Of a DNA stretch of 64,000 bases, positions 7,893 through 16,613 are shown piece after piece (position 1 is the stretch's first letter; each line of letters begins with the position of its first letter). Under the pieces are notes generated by a model. The model was not told where the DNA came from. It was given only the letters and a program-made list of their open reading frames with translations, and made no database searches. The stretch is from a virus: the IMG/VR virus record IMGVR_UViG_3300020473_000021, positions 1 through 64,000 of that record; one strand, written 5' to 3'. A program made the position numbers and the translations under genes.

Positions 7893-10034
7893 ATGTCAAA
7901 CAAAAACCGTTTCAACAGTCAATTGAACGAAGCGATTGTTACACTGAACACTGAACTGAATGAGTCTGGTGTCGGTGTATCACAAAACGTTGCGAAAGGT
8001 GTTTACTCGCAAGAAAGCATGCACCACTTCCAACAAGGTCAAGCAGAAACCGAAGGCGTTCGCGCTTCAGTTAAAGCTGCTATCGACAGCCTGACTCATG
8101 ATGAGCAAGGCGAGCGTTTCAGCCTGGAAGACAACAGCCCGGCGTTGCAAGCTGGTATCATTGCAGCGATCGCATCTGATTCGCCTGCGGATTACCACAA
8201 GCAAGCGATGACTGCATTCAACGCATCTCACTCTATGGAATCTCTGTACAGTGGTGTTGGCGGTGAATTGGAAGTTGTTGATGGCGACTACAGCCAAGAA
8301 TCTTTCGATGAAACTCAACTGGCTAACTTCAAAGCTCAGAACATCATGTACAACGTGTTGGCGTCTCGTCAGGACCCGTTTGCGGAAGCATTCTTCCCAA
8401 CTAAGGTTATCACGCCAGCAGAAGGTGGTATCTCGATCCAGATCGACAAGCAAGAAGTGCTTGACTATGCTACACACGGTACCGATGGTAGCCGTCTGAA
8501 AGACAACCGTCGTAACTTGATCGAAGCATATGCGAACCACGAAATCCTGAACCGTCCGGCAACTGAAGTTGTTCCTCACGCTCGTGAAGACGGATCAGCT
8601 GACGACAAATTCGTAGCGAACTCATTGGTAGCTACCAAGTCTCGTGAAGTCAACGGCGTATCTGTTAAGACTCGTCCATTGAAAGTTGGCAAACGTGTTA
8701 ACCTTCTTGGTATTTCACAACACCCTGGTCTTCTTGACAATGGCGCACTGACTAACAGTGACCAGTTAGCACCAGGTATGCGTCTGTCTAAAGTTTTCGT
8801 ATCGATGACTAACGAAGCTGGCGACACGACTGAAGTTGTACCTTTCGGTACTGCGAACATGAGTCGCGTTCAGTTCCGTAAATCTCATGAAGGTTCTGGC
8901 CGTGAAGTTACTCTTAACTTCCCTGCTACTTTCATCCTGGATCAGAACACCAAAACTCTTGCTGGTGCAGACATCACTGTACTGGGTAGCACTATCGCCG
9001 ACAACAACCTGGTTGTATCTTTGGATATTACTCTGTCTGGCCGTGCTGACCTTAACAGCGGTGACGTTGAAGTCAACAGCTCTGAAGTTCACGTTGATCG
9101 TGTAACTGATGAAACTGGTGAAGCAATCGCTCTGACTGAAGGTGCCGGTAAAGCAATCGTTGACGCTATCGAAGGCGCATCGAAAGTATTCGGTTATGAA
9201 CTGCAAGCACGCCGTAGCAACAGCAACTGGCGTTCTACTGGTGCATTGATCGACGTTACTCCTTACACTGAGAAATACGCGGTTGAATTGGGTTATCCAA
9301 TCACTGTACTTTCTCCTGCTGGTGAAGAAGCTAACGGTGCTAAGATCTCTGGTATGGTTAACGCTGCGCGTATCCGTAACAGCAACCAAGCAGTAACTAC
9401 CCTGATCAACTACGCTGAGTCTCTGGAAGCGTACCAAGAAGCGTGGAAGCGCGGTGCTAAGACTGACATCATCGGTGCAGCACGTCACTTGGTCATGCCT
9501 TACTTCAACGTACAGGACATCGACATCGCGGCACGTATCAACAGCATCAGCTCTCACGAGCGCGCTGAAGATATCCAAGGTGTGTTGGTAGCACAGATCC
9601 GTGACGAAGCATATCGCATGTATCGTGACTCTAACTACGGTCCTGCACTTGACATGGCTAACGCTGGTACTCAAACCAAGCCTAAGCTGTTGATTGGTTG
9701 TGACGCTGTAACTGCACGTTACTTACAGCTGGACGGCGACACTCGTCTGTTAGGTAATGAAATGGACTATGAAGTTGTTTCTACCAACGACAGTCGTATG
9801 ACCGACACCCTCTTCCTGACGTTCACTACTGGTAAACCTGGTAGCGAAGACGGCTTGACCTTTGGTGTTCACGGTTACGTTCCTGAAATGATTCAGCGTG
9901 TAACTACTCAGCGCAACGGCGCAACTGAGCAGAACGATCGTGTTGTTCCTCGTAGCATCCACGTTCCAGTATTGCCAGTACTGTCTCGCATCAACCTTCA
10001 GAACCTGCAACAAGCAGCTACTGAAAAGGCATAA
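7893..10034 (+). CDS. Major capsid protein, phiKZ-like, with S-x-E propeptide
   Basis: The 713-residue product is about the size of phiKZ-type major capsid proteins. The first 136 residues look like a propeptide, polar and helical, with four S-x-E sites (SQE 39-41, SLE 77-79, SME 114-116, SQE 134-136). S-x-E is the cleavage motif known for phiKZ-like head proteins. The presumed mature N-terminus, from about residue 137, leads into NIMYNVLASRQDPFAEAFFPT, a stretch I associate with this capsid family. Codon use is shifted toward CTG, AAC and CGT relative to neighbours, as expected for the most expressed gene. AAAGGA precedes the ATG and a terminator follows the stop, giving a one-gene unit. Confidence 0.85.
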   Translation: MSNKNRFNSQLNEAIVTLNTELNESGVGVSQNVAKGVYSQESMHHFQQGQAETEGVRASVKAAIDSLTHDEQGERFSLEDNSPALQAGIIAAIASDSPADYHKQAMTAFNASHSMESLYSGVGGELEVVDGDYSQESFDETQLANFKAQNIMYNVLASRQDPFAEAFFPTKVITPAEGGISIQIDKQEVLDYATHGTDGSRLKDNRRNLIEAYANHEILNRPATEVVPHAREDGSADDKFVANSLVATKSREVNGVSVKTRPLKVGKRVNLLGISQHPGLLDNGALTNSDQLAPGMRLSKVFVSMTNEAGDTTEVVPFGTANMSRVQFRKSHEGSGREVTLNFPATFILDQNTKTLAGADITVLGSTIADNNLVVSLDITLSGRADLNSGDVEVNSSEVHVDRVTDETGEAIALTEGAGKAIVDAIEGASKVFGYELQARRSNSNWRSTGALIDVTPYTEKYAVELGYPITVLSPAGEEANGAKISGMVNAARIRNSNQAVTTLINYAESLEAYQEAWKRGAKTDIIGAARHLVMPYFNVQDIDIAARINSISSHERAEDIQGVLVAQIRDEAYRMYRDSNYGPALDMANAGTQTKPKLLIGCDAVTARYLQLDGDTRLLGNEMDYEVVSTNDSRMTDTLFLTFTTGKPGSEDGLTFGVHGYVPEMIQRVTTQRNGATEQNDRVVPRSIHVPVLPVLSRINLQNLQQAATEKA

Positions 10035-10065
10035 TGCGTAGATAATCCATCGTAGATGGGATATC

Positions 10066-10104
10066 GGGAGGGAGCTTCGGCTCCCTCCTGTTATTTTTTT
10101 TTTG
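10066..10104 (+). terminator. Intrinsic terminator after the capsid gene
   Basis: GGAGGGAGC-TTCG-GCTCCCTCC followed by TGTTATTTTTTTTTTG. One of the strongest in the window, as fits the most abundant transcript. Confidence 0.92.
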
Positions 10105-10118
10105 ACTAGCCGATGAGA

Positions 10119-10143
10119 TTTGAAAAATATATCATTAGTGTGG
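10119..10143 (+). promoter_or_regulatory. Promoter-like element P2
   Basis: TTTGAAAAATATATC, ATTA, GTGTGG. It lies between the capsid terminator and the next gene, and a weak 5' stem (GGTTA...TAACC, 10142-10165) follows. Same layout as P1 and P3. Confidence 0.6.
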
Positions 10144-10182
10144 TTAGTAGTAGTGGTACTTAACCGTAAGGGAGATTAACCA

Positions 10183-10209
10183 ATGGCATTGAATTATAAT
10201 GACTATTGA
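10183..10209 (+). CDS. Possible 8-residue leader peptide
   Basis: AAGGGAG lies at ideal distance before an ATG at 10183 that opens MALNYNDY and stops at 10207-10209. The stop overlaps the start region of the gene at 10199, whose own ATG has no ribosome site. The arrangement fits a leader peptide whose translation feeds ribosomes to the downstream start. It may instead mark a single-base change in the true start region. Confidence 0.35.
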   Translation: MALNYNDY

Positions 10210-11311
10210 GTCAGCATTGGTTGACGAGTTAGAGTACTCCTATAGTGAGGCGGATGCCGTTGAGTATTCTCGATCTGAGATTCCTGAACATAGTCCGCTC
10301 CAAAAGAAGTTGGTGTATTACAACAACATCGGGGAAGACCTAATTGTCGTCGACCGTACCGGTATACAGATGATAATAAAATCGCAGGCTGGAAGGCATG
10401 GTGGTCTTGCGATAGAGAAAGTATACCATGTTGGGAAAGGTGTGGAAGTCGATCCCAACAATGTAAGTAGATTCGAAGGAGGTCCAACTAAAGAAAGAAA
10501 AGCACTCAATGAAGCAATAGAGGCATACGACAATAGCGATAGCATCGCTTGTCGAAAAATGTCAGTCGTTTACACTATCGATCGGGATAAGTTATTAGAA
10601 GGAGGACATCCATTATACGTACCCGAAGTCGATCTCGTGGTGGCTGTAAGAAGACTCCACGAACCTAGGAAAGTTTTACACCCATATAGCGACACCAGTG
10701 CGCGATATCGAATACTCAAGCAATCTGTCGAAGACATCGGTAGACCTACGATGCGCTTTGAGGTATTCATCGTCAGTAACGATAGAATCCATGGAGATCG
10801 TTACATCAACGTACTGGGTGATGTATACAAAGTACCATCTGTTGTACGTCAAGATTTACAGGATGGTGTATATGTATGTAGCAGTGGTTGCATTCCCGGT
10901 CCCGGTGAACGTATACCAAAAACATTCAAACGCTACACGTATGATGAAGCACGCGAACATATAACGCTTTATAGCTGCCCCAATGAGGCTAGGACCTTCG
11001 GTGATCCTCAGGGTGAGCGTGAGCGTGAATTTAGACGTCTAGAGAATGAGTACAAAGAAGAACGTCTCGATATGGAACGTCAAATGGCTAAAGAGAAGCT
11101 GGAGCGTGAGAAACTCCGTGCGGAACAAGCCGATATGATTGCTGAGCTTGATCATTACCGTAAGTTGAAAGAAATGAAAGACAAGGATTATTTTGATGAT
11201 CGATCTAGAGTCCGAAAGGATAATAGTGAAGTAGTCAAATACATACCAGCTATTATAACTGGTATCCTTGCCGTTGCTACGCTGGCTGTAAAACTAAGTG
11301 ATAAAAAATAA
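10199..11311 (+). CDS. Coiled-coil membrane-anchored protein, 370 aa
   Basis: The ATG at 10199 lacks a ribosome site and overlaps an 8-codon leader frame; an in-frame TGA just upstream excludes a longer start. Residues 1-275 are globular, including a conserved-looking VYVCSSGCIPGPGER region. Residues 278-335 form a long charged coiled coil (EREREFRRLENEYKEERL...). Residues 347-363 (YIPAIITGILAVATLAV) are one membrane span at the C-terminal end. This tail-anchored layout is unusual for a head gene. It lies between capsid and the polymerase-like gene. Function unknown. Confidence 0.75.
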   Translation: MTIESALVDELEYSYSEADAVEYSRSEIPEHSPLQKKLVYYNNIGEDLIVVDRTGIQMIIKSQAGRHGGLAIEKVYHVGKGVEVDPNNVSRFEGGPTKERKALNEAIEAYDNSDSIACRKMSVVYTIDRDKLLEGGHPLYVPEVDLVVAVRRLHEPRKVLHPYSDTSARYRILKQSVEDIGRPTMRFEVFIVSNDRIHGDRYINVLGDVYKVPSVVRQDLQDGVYVCSSGCIPGPGERIPKTFKRYTYDEAREHITLYSCPNEARTFGDPQGEREREFRRLENEYKEERLDMERQMAKEKLEREKLRAEQADMIAELDHYRKLKEMKDKDYFDDRSRVRKDNSEVVKYIPAIITGILAVATLAVKLSDKK

Positions 11312-11320
11312 GGTAAATCC

Positions 11321-12943
11321 ATGGATAAGAACCTTCTAGACCAGGTCATCGCTGAAACACCACAGTTGAATTCCCGCATCATGAACGGGTTAGCAACTGA
11401 ACAATTAATGGGGGTGGAACAATTTGTAGATCAAATATTCCGGTGCGCAGCACAGGACTTTCCAGAGGGTCTTGTGTATGAAGGTTATAAGCGGTGTTCT
11501 CCGAAAGAGGAGTTCAACGTGGCCACTAAGGCAAGAGAGAATCAACGCCGATTCGATCTAGCTCGCAATGACTACTTCATGGTGAAGTATGTATTTACAT
11601 TTAACGGTGAGGAACTATTCCCACGGTACATGTATTTACCCTACGTCAACAAAGGTGGTATATTGCACATACGTGGTAAGCGCTTTGCAATTAGTCCAGT
11701 ACTTGCAGATCCAGCGTTTAGCATCAGTGGTCAAAGCATGTTTATCCAACTGACACGTATACGTCTTACATTCGAACGTACAACACATCACTTCATGTTA
11801 AATGAAGATCGTGAATCGACCTATGTCGTATGGTCTTGGGTTCACACTACTGCACGCAATCGTTTCAATAAATCCAGTTCCAGCTCTCGTATTAAATACA
11901 GTACGATGGCTAATTACTTGTTTGCGCGATTCGGTTTTACAGAAACAATGAAGCGGTTTGCAGGCGTTGATGTTGTGGCGGGAGAGGATGACATCAATAC
12001 GAAGAACTATCCTAAGAGTAAATGGGTTATATGCTCATCTACCGGGATACGTCCTAGAGCGTTTGATCGTAAGAAGGAATACCGAGCGACCAATATTAGA
12101 ATTGCCATACCAAAAGATCAATACGGTCAAAAGGCAAGGTCACTGATCGGTTCCTTCTTCTACATTGCAGATCACTTCCCTAACGATGTACGGTTAGAGG
12201 ATCTCGATGATGTGTGGATGTGGAAAGTTGTATTGGGTCTTATCATCTATGGTCCTGGCAGTAGCTATGGTATCATGGTACAAGAGATCGACGATCACCT
12301 CATGTCGATGGATGAATATGTTGACTTTATGGTCAAACAACGACTCGAACGAGTCGGTATCAAGTGCGACGACATCTACGAGATGTTTATGTACGTGATA
12401 GAAATGCTAGCTCACAAAACCATCACCAACAACGATGAGGTATCTAGCATTTATGGGAAGCAATTGATCACACTGCGATATGTCCTATTCGACATCATCT
12501 CCAAAGTGAATACACTTATGTATAAACTGAAGAATGTGATGAAGAAACATGGTCAGCTCAGTGAAAATGAAATCAACGCTCAAATGAACAGACATCTGTT
12601 TACAGGCACGATCTCTAAGATCAGTAACCACGCATTGCATCCTGAGGTAGTACCCATTTCCACGTCCAATGACAATATGTTCTTTGGGATTACGTGTAAC
12701 ATGGTACCTCAAGATAATGCATCTGGTTCAGGCTCTAAGAAGAACCTATCTCTAGAAGATCCGTCTAGACACTTGCATGTGTCATTAGCAGAAGTCGGCT
12801 CATACAGCAGTTTCCCAAAAGCTGATCCCACGGGTCGTTCCCGGATTAACCCGTGCTTGAAGCTCGCTCCCGACGGTATGGTTCTTAAAGATCCAGACAA
12901 ACAGGAGCTACTAGAACGTGTCCAGAGGCTTATCAGTCGATAA
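11321..12943 (+). CDS. Probable N-terminal part of a phage RNA polymerase beta subunit, 540 aa
   Basis: Residues 101-134 (RYMYLPYVNKGGILHIRGKR.., then FAISPVLADPAFS) follow the order and character of the RpoB segment where a glycine turn, I-x-G-x-x-R and a conserved S-x-x-x-x-x-P lead into strands. Residues 433-520 show the later beta pattern: a YGKQLITLRYVLFDI helix, HLFTGTISK, and a SLAEVGSYSSFPKADPTGRSRINPCL block that sits where RpoB has its S-x-L-S..R..P...GR..P region. PhiKZ-like phages split beta into two genes and keep an N-terminal half close to the capsid gene, which matches size and place here. It would transcribe phage genes with partners outside the window. The match is by eye and remote. 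Confidence 0.55.
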   Translation: MDKNLLDQVIAETPQLNSRIMNGLATEQLMGVEQFVDQIFRCAAQDFPEGLVYEGYKRCSPKEEFNVATKARENQRRFDLARNDYFMVKYVFTFNGEELFPRYMYLPYVNKGGILHIRGKRFAISPVLADPAFSISGQSMFIQLTRIRLTFERTTHHFMLNEDRESTYVVWSWVHTTARNRFNKSSSSSRIKYSTMANYLFARFGFTETMKRFAGVDVVAGEDDINTKNYPKSKWVICSSTGIRPRAFDRKKEYRATNIRIAIPKDQYGQKARSLIGSFFYIADHFPNDVRLEDLDDVWMWKVVLGLIIYGPGSSYGIMVQEIDDHLMSMDEYVDFMVKQRLERVGIKCDDIYEMFMYVIEMLAHKTITNNDEVSSIYGKQLITLRYVLFDIISKVNTLMYKLKNVMKKHGQLSENEINAQMNRHLFTGTISKISNHALHPEVVPISTSNDNMFFGITCNMVPQDNASGSGSKKNLSLEDPSRHLHVSLAEVGSYSSFPKADPTGRSRINPCLKLAPDGMVLKDPDKQELLERVQRLISR

Positions 12944-12957
12944 GCCTTATATCGTCT
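12926..12957 (+). terminator. Hairpin over the stop codon, followed by TTATATCGTCT
   Basis: AGGCTTATC-AGTC-GATAAGCCT spans the stop of the polymerase-like gene and is followed by TATATCGTCTATGG, a variant of the TTATKCCG tail seen at other hairpins. There is no T-run. Confidence 0.5.
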
Positions 12958-12969
12958 ATGGTAAATAAT

Positions 12970-12994
12970 AATAAAAATATATCATTGACGTGAA
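12970..12994 (+). promoter_or_regulatory. Promoter-like element P3
   Basis: AATAAAAATATATC, ATTGAC, GTGAA, in the 102-base gap before the gene at 13046. It is followed at once by a perfect 16-base palindrome at 12995-13010. Confidence 0.55.
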
Positions 12995-13010
12995 TTAAGG
13001 ACGTCCTTAA
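12995..13010 (+). promoter_or_regulatory. Perfect 16-base palindrome TTAAGGACGTCCTTAA
   Basis: It lies directly downstream of promoter-like element P3. It could be a 5' RNA structure, though a palindrome with no loop is a poor hairpin, or a binding site for a dimeric regulator. Confidence 0.45.
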
Positions 13011-13045
13011 ATGATCGCTCTCAGATATCAGGAGTCATTTTACAT

Positions 13046-15154
13046 ATGTATCATAATCAGCAGCAACAGCAGCCTGATCCGTTTAGACAGATCCTAAACT
13101 TCAACGGGCAGCAAGTACCACCTGTACCTCGCATGATTCAGTGTGGTAACCTTGCTTCTCCACATGAAGTGAATCAGATCCACGCGGGGTTGATTCAGGG
13201 TATGTTTAATAAGGCTCAACGTGGACACCCTCTTCGGGTCTACATGTTGAACGTCTTATCTCAGGCTGGCTTTGAAAACCAAGAATATGCAGCAATGCTC
13301 GATGGCGCTATCGAGTTTTATGCATACTTGCGTCAAGCTACAAACCAAAACGACCCAATGGGCGTTACGGTTAATACCATCATCAATACTGAACTGGCCG
13401 CGTTTTGTCGTAACCACGGTGAGTGTCAGAACTATATTGACCAACCGACTGCACAGAATCTGCAAAACTATGCTCAGCAGTTTGATCAGATCAGTCATGC
13501 CATTCGTCAATGGAATCAACAACAACAATCCATGATGAACGGTTATGGTAATCAAGGTGGTATGCAGTGGCCTAACCAGCAAAATAACATGGGCATGAAC
13601 CAAGGTAATATGATGGGTTATCAACCCAACCAGATGAACAATCAAATGAATAATCAGTTCGGTGGTGGTCATAACAACTTTGGTGGAATGAATAACGCAA
13701 GCACTATGAACCGTCGTCCGAATCGGTTCGGTGGAAACGGCAACAACAATAATGCCGATATGCTGAGTTCTAATCGTGGCCCACAAAATAATAACGTAAC
13801 GTCGTCAATGAACCGCCCTCGGGCAGATCGCTTTGCATCACGTAGTGCCGGTATGGACCCCACGCCAGACCATCGCCCTAACGATAACGGTGCCACGTTC
13901 GACACGTCTAACGTTAATCAATCTAAAGGACCTAAGTCTCGGTACCTAGGTCGCAACCAACAACAAGATAATATCGATCAAGGGGATAACGACATGCAAA
14001 TGTTTGATGATACGACTCGCCAGATTACTGGTCACCAACGCCGTCTAGAGGTAGAGGAAGCGCTAAGCAGTATGCCTGACCCGCTTAAAGAAGAGTATCA
14101 TCGTCGGCTACCCGCCGTTCCCCGGAGTCATAAAGTCATCGCTACTGGCGATCAATTTGTTGTCGTAGAAGGAAACAATATGGATTACGCAGATCATGAG
14201 TCAGACCCTAAAATGGTCGCACTCTCTAAAACAAATAAAGTCCAACCTAAAGTCGTAGAAGACGAAAGTCGTTGGCCACTTATGTCTCGCCCTGATGTGG
14301 TTGAGGCCGGTAAAGAACATGAAGAGCTGGATGAAGTTGTTGCTGAATCACTGATCTATGACGGACCAGTAAAAGCATCATCTATCTATGAAGCTATCTC
14401 TAACTGCTATATCGGTCTTACCGATGAGATGGCAGATGAAAATGGTAAACTTGATCCTAAATTCTTCAACGAGAAAGCCGTTGAGTTCTATCCTCACTTC
14501 ACCCAACAAGTCGTGGGTGCTACCAAGGATGATATGGAACTTATCGAGCGTCTTCGCAACACTCGCAGTGCCCGCGAGTTAGTATCGTCGCTGCGTGACT
14601 ACGCATCTGACCTTACTGATCACGTATGGCATATGCTACAGTCTCGTCTAACAGATGTAGTGAATCGTCGTCTGAAGGTTTATACTTCTGGCGCTATTGA
14701 AATCGATTCAATCGCTGATGACTATGATGATCTGATGGATGCACTTAATGGTGGTAACCACACCAGTGAATCTATTGAGAACTTCAAGCAGCGTCTACAT
14801 CTTGAACTGAAACGTGCGTGTATTATCCGCAGTTACCAGTTGGATGAAAGTGAAGACCTTGAAGGCGTACAAGAATTCTACACTAGCGCAGCAATCGTAC
14901 ACTTGCCTTGGACTTCCAATGCAATCGATATCAAGTTGCCTAGTGATGGTACGCCTGCTATGATTACACGTGAGTTGTCTGAGGACATCTTAACTGCATG
15001 TATGTCGCTAATCAAGCGTACGTCTCATGACAGTAAGAACCCAGCATCACGTCGCTTCATGGTTACCCGTGACGGTGTCGTAGTAGAAATCTTTGAAGGT
15101 GAGTTCGGTGAAGCCTCTGTATTGATGGCCCTTCACAAAGGTGCTGACCTTTAA
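13046..15154 (+). CDS. Protein with Asn/Gln/Gly/Met-rich prion-like region, 702 aa
   Basis: Residues 1-155 are helical and fairly ordinary, apart from a QQQQQ stretch at the start. Residues about 156-300 are extremely rich in Asn, Gln, Gly and Met (MNQGNMMGYQPNQMNNQMNN is typical), the composition of prion-like disordered regions. Residues from about 330 to the end return to a folded, charged protein with no motif I recognise. It lies in the head block between the polymerase-like gene and the portal. TCAGGAGTC is the ribosome site. Such regions can drive condensation or filament formation; that use here is speculation. Confidence 0.75.
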   Translation: MYHNQQQQQPDPFRQILNFNGQQVPPVPRMIQCGNLASPHEVNQIHAGLIQGMFNKAQRGHPLRVYMLNVLSQAGFENQEYAAMLDGAIEFYAYLRQATNQNDPMGVTVNTIINTELAAFCRNHGECQNYIDQPTAQNLQNYAQQFDQISHAIRQWNQQQQSMMNGYGNQGGMQWPNQQNNMGMNQGNMMGYQPNQMNNQMNNQFGGGHNNFGGMNNASTMNRRPNRFGGNGNNNNADMLSSNRGPQNNNVTSSMNRPRADRFASRSAGMDPTPDHRPNDNGATFDTSNVNQSKGPKSRYLGRNQQQDNIDQGDNDMQMFDDTTRQITGHQRRLEVEEALSSMPDPLKEEYHRRLPAVPRSHKVIATGDQFVVVEGNNMDYADHESDPKMVALSKTNKVQPKVVEDESRWPLMSRPDVVEAGKEHEELDEVVAESLIYDGPVKASSIYEAISNCYIGLTDEMADENGKLDPKFFNEKAVEFYPHFTQQVVGATKDDMELIERLRNTRSARELVSSLRDYASDLTDHVWHMLQSRLTDVVNRRLKVYTSGAIEIDSIADDYDDLMDALNGGNHTSESIENFKQRLHLELKRACIIRSYQLDESEDLEGVQEFYTSAAIVHLPWTSNAIDIKLPSDGTPAMITRELSEDILTACMSLIKRTSHDSKNPASRRFMVTRDGVVVEIFEGEFGEASVLMALHKGADL

Positions 15155-15184
15155 TAGTTTGTGTGTCGCTGAGAGCGGTGCTTT

Positions 15185-15217
15185 GGACTGAGATCGCGAC
15201 TCAGTCCCTTTTTATTC
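15185..15217 (+). terminator. Intrinsic terminator
   Basis: GGACTGAG-ATCGCGA-CTCAGTCC followed by CTTTTTATTCTG. It is the first of two hairpins in tandem; the second, at 15223, has the TTCCG tail. Confidence 0.8.
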
Positions 15218-15222
15218 TGAAA

Positions 15223-15256
15223 GTGGGGAGGTAGCGCTCCCCACATATTCCGTTTT
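15223..15256 (+). terminator. Hairpin followed by ATATTCCGTTTT
   Basis: GTGGGGAG-GTAGCG-CTCCCCAC, then ATATTCCGTTTT and the next ATG 13 bases on. It sits right behind a normal T-run terminator, so a second plain terminator would be redundant. Confidence 0.55.
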
Positions 15257-15268
15257 AAGGTTGACAGT

Positions 15269-15718
15269 ATGAACGCAGCAGCAATATTAGCACAATCATT
15301 TGATTTCGGTACGGTACTTACTACAGAGCAGTTGACTAACATAATCAACCGTTCACCGCAAATGGTATCGCACCTAGAACATCTGGCTACTGAAGATATC
15401 GATAAGTTGTCAGAAAGTGAAACTTACGTAATCCCATCAAAAGGCGATGAGTTTAATGATTTGGATATACGTGAGAAATTGGAAAGAGCACGCGACCACG
15501 GTATGGCTGTGGGATTTCAGCAAGTGCTAAATGGCTATTGTGCTTTCCGTAAATTACCCATCGACGGGTTAGAACATGAAATGCCAGTAGCATTACTCAT
15601 ACTCGGCGTAGAGTATGATGTCGCAGTAAATAACACTGATGGTAAGAACGAGTTAGTTATCGGTTCACCAGCTCGAGCTGATGGATCTTATGCTCGCATC
15701 AACATCAATTATCTGTAA
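15269..15718 (+). CDS. Hypothetical protein, 149 aa
   Basis: The ATG is preceded only by a weak AAGG and closely by the TTCCG-tailed hairpin. The product is a 149-residue mixed alpha/beta protein (NAAAILAQSFDFGTVLTTEQL at the start), with no known motif. It is flanked by terminators on both sides and so is its own unit. Function unknown. Confidence 0.7.
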   Translation: MNAAAILAQSFDFGTVLTTEQLTNIINRSPQMVSHLEHLATEDIDKLSESETYVIPSKGDEFNDLDIREKLERARDHGMAVGFQQVLNGYCAFRKLPIDGLEHEMPVALLILGVEYDVAVNNTDGKNELVIGSPARADGSYARININYL

Positions 15719-15771
15719 CAGTTTAAGAGAGGTGTGTGTTTCTCATCCCCTTAACACATACCGATCGGATG

Positions 15772-15802
15772 CAGGGGGCGTGGGGCTCCCTGTATTTTTT
15801 TT
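15772..15802 (+). terminator. Intrinsic terminator
   Basis: CAGGGGGCGTGGGGCTCCCTG followed by TATTTTTTTTG, after the gene ending at 15718. Short stem, long T-run. Confidence 0.7.
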
Positions 15803-15821
15803 GTAATCGTACGCTAAATAA

Positions 15822-15847
15822 TTTGAAAAATATATTGTGTAGGGGAG
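15822..15847 (+). promoter_or_regulatory. Promoter-like element P4
   Basis: TTTGAAAAATATATT, GTGTA, GGGGAG. It is nearly identical to P2 in its first 15 bases. The GGGGAG at its end doubles as the ribosome site for the gene at 15857, so the mRNA leader would be very short. Confidence 0.5.
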
Positions 15848-15856
15848 TATGAAGTA

Positions 15857-16546
15857 ATGCATTCAAAGGGGATTAAGTATATGTTTAGTAAACTGAAGCA
15901 ATTCGGTCGCTCAGTTAGTCAATCGTTTAAAACGATATCGACACTGAATGATCGGTTTGTCTATGTTAACAGTATAAAGTTTCACGGTGACCAAGACTAT
16001 TATCCCCAATGTGTGGATAAGCTACTTGAGTGTATCGGAACCAAATACGTTAAATTATTAATAGACTTAGATATAGAAGTGTTCATCGCACCACGTTCTG
16101 CTGGAACTACCATGTCTAACATGCTAGATTCATTGCGTGGATTGGGTGGTGTGTACATGCATGAAGGTAACCCAATATTGATAATTGATCACGACCGTCT
16201 ATTGTCTGAAACACAAGGTCTATCGCAATATCAATCTATCATAACACTCGAGTCTTTCCTAGCGCATGAGTTCAAACATATTGAACAAATACGTAGCGGT
16301 AAACTTAAGATATATCGTGAAAATGGTGAATCTATTGTAGAATGGTGTGGTAGTAAATATCTATTTAACTACATCAACTCATTACCACTTGCGATGTATG
16401 ACGACTTACCTTGGGAGCAAGAAGCAGTAATCGCTGAGATCGAATATCTTTATCAGCTTGGGTATATCGCCAATATGGAACAAGGTTGGGAATTAAGACG
16501 TAATCAATATAAGGTGCTGGATAAGCAACGCCATCCGTCTTTATAA
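15857..16546 (+). CDS. Putative zinc metallopeptidase (HEFKH), 229 aa
   Basis: The sequence SFLAHEFKHIEQIRSGKL contains HExxH, the zinc-binding signature of gluzincin-type peptidases, on a helix preceded by hydrophobic residues, as is usual. About 40 residues later LPWEQEAVIAEIEYL offers a Glu as third ligand. Length 229 is normal for a small catalytic domain. The first 30 residues are basic and may be a separate segment; ATG at 15881 is an alternative start with AAGGGG. In phiKZ-like phages the head protease is a serine type, so this is more likely a wall- or host-directed or unknown peptidase. Substrate unknown. Confidence 0.5.
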   Translation: MHSKGIKYMFSKLKQFGRSVSQSFKTISTLNDRFVYVNSIKFHGDQDYYPQCVDKLLECIGTKYVKLLIDLDIEVFIAPRSAGTTMSNMLDSLRGLGGVYMHEGNPILIIDHDRLLSETQGLSQYQSIITLESFLAHEFKHIEQIRSGKLKIYRENGESIVEWCGSKYLFNYINSLPLAMYDDLPWEQEAVIAEIEYLYQLGYIANMEQGWELRRNQYKVLDKQRHPSL

Positions 16547-16551
16547 ATAAA

Positions 16552-16613
16552 TAGGGCTGCCTCAGGGTAGCCCATTTATATGGCTGCTATTTATTTTTTG
16601 TTAATTCCTGAGG
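16552..16613 (+). terminator. Weak hairpin and T-rich stretch
   Basis: GGGCT-GCCTCAGGGT-AGCCC lies just after the stop at 16546; TTTATTTTTTG follows about 25 bases on. The distance makes it a poor classical terminator. It excludes a start earlier than 16622 for the next gene. Confidence 0.4.

Noticed and set aside
8766-9674. 302-codon minus-strand frame antisense to the capsid gene
   Set aside because: It mirrors the strong codon bias of the capsid gene, has a composition rich in Cys, Ser, Val and Thr typical of antisense frames, and no ribosome site.
13256-13786. 176-codon minus-strand frame antisense to the Asn/Gln-rich region
   Set aside because: Ile/Val/Thr/His-rich translation is the antisense of Asn/Gln codons; no independent support.
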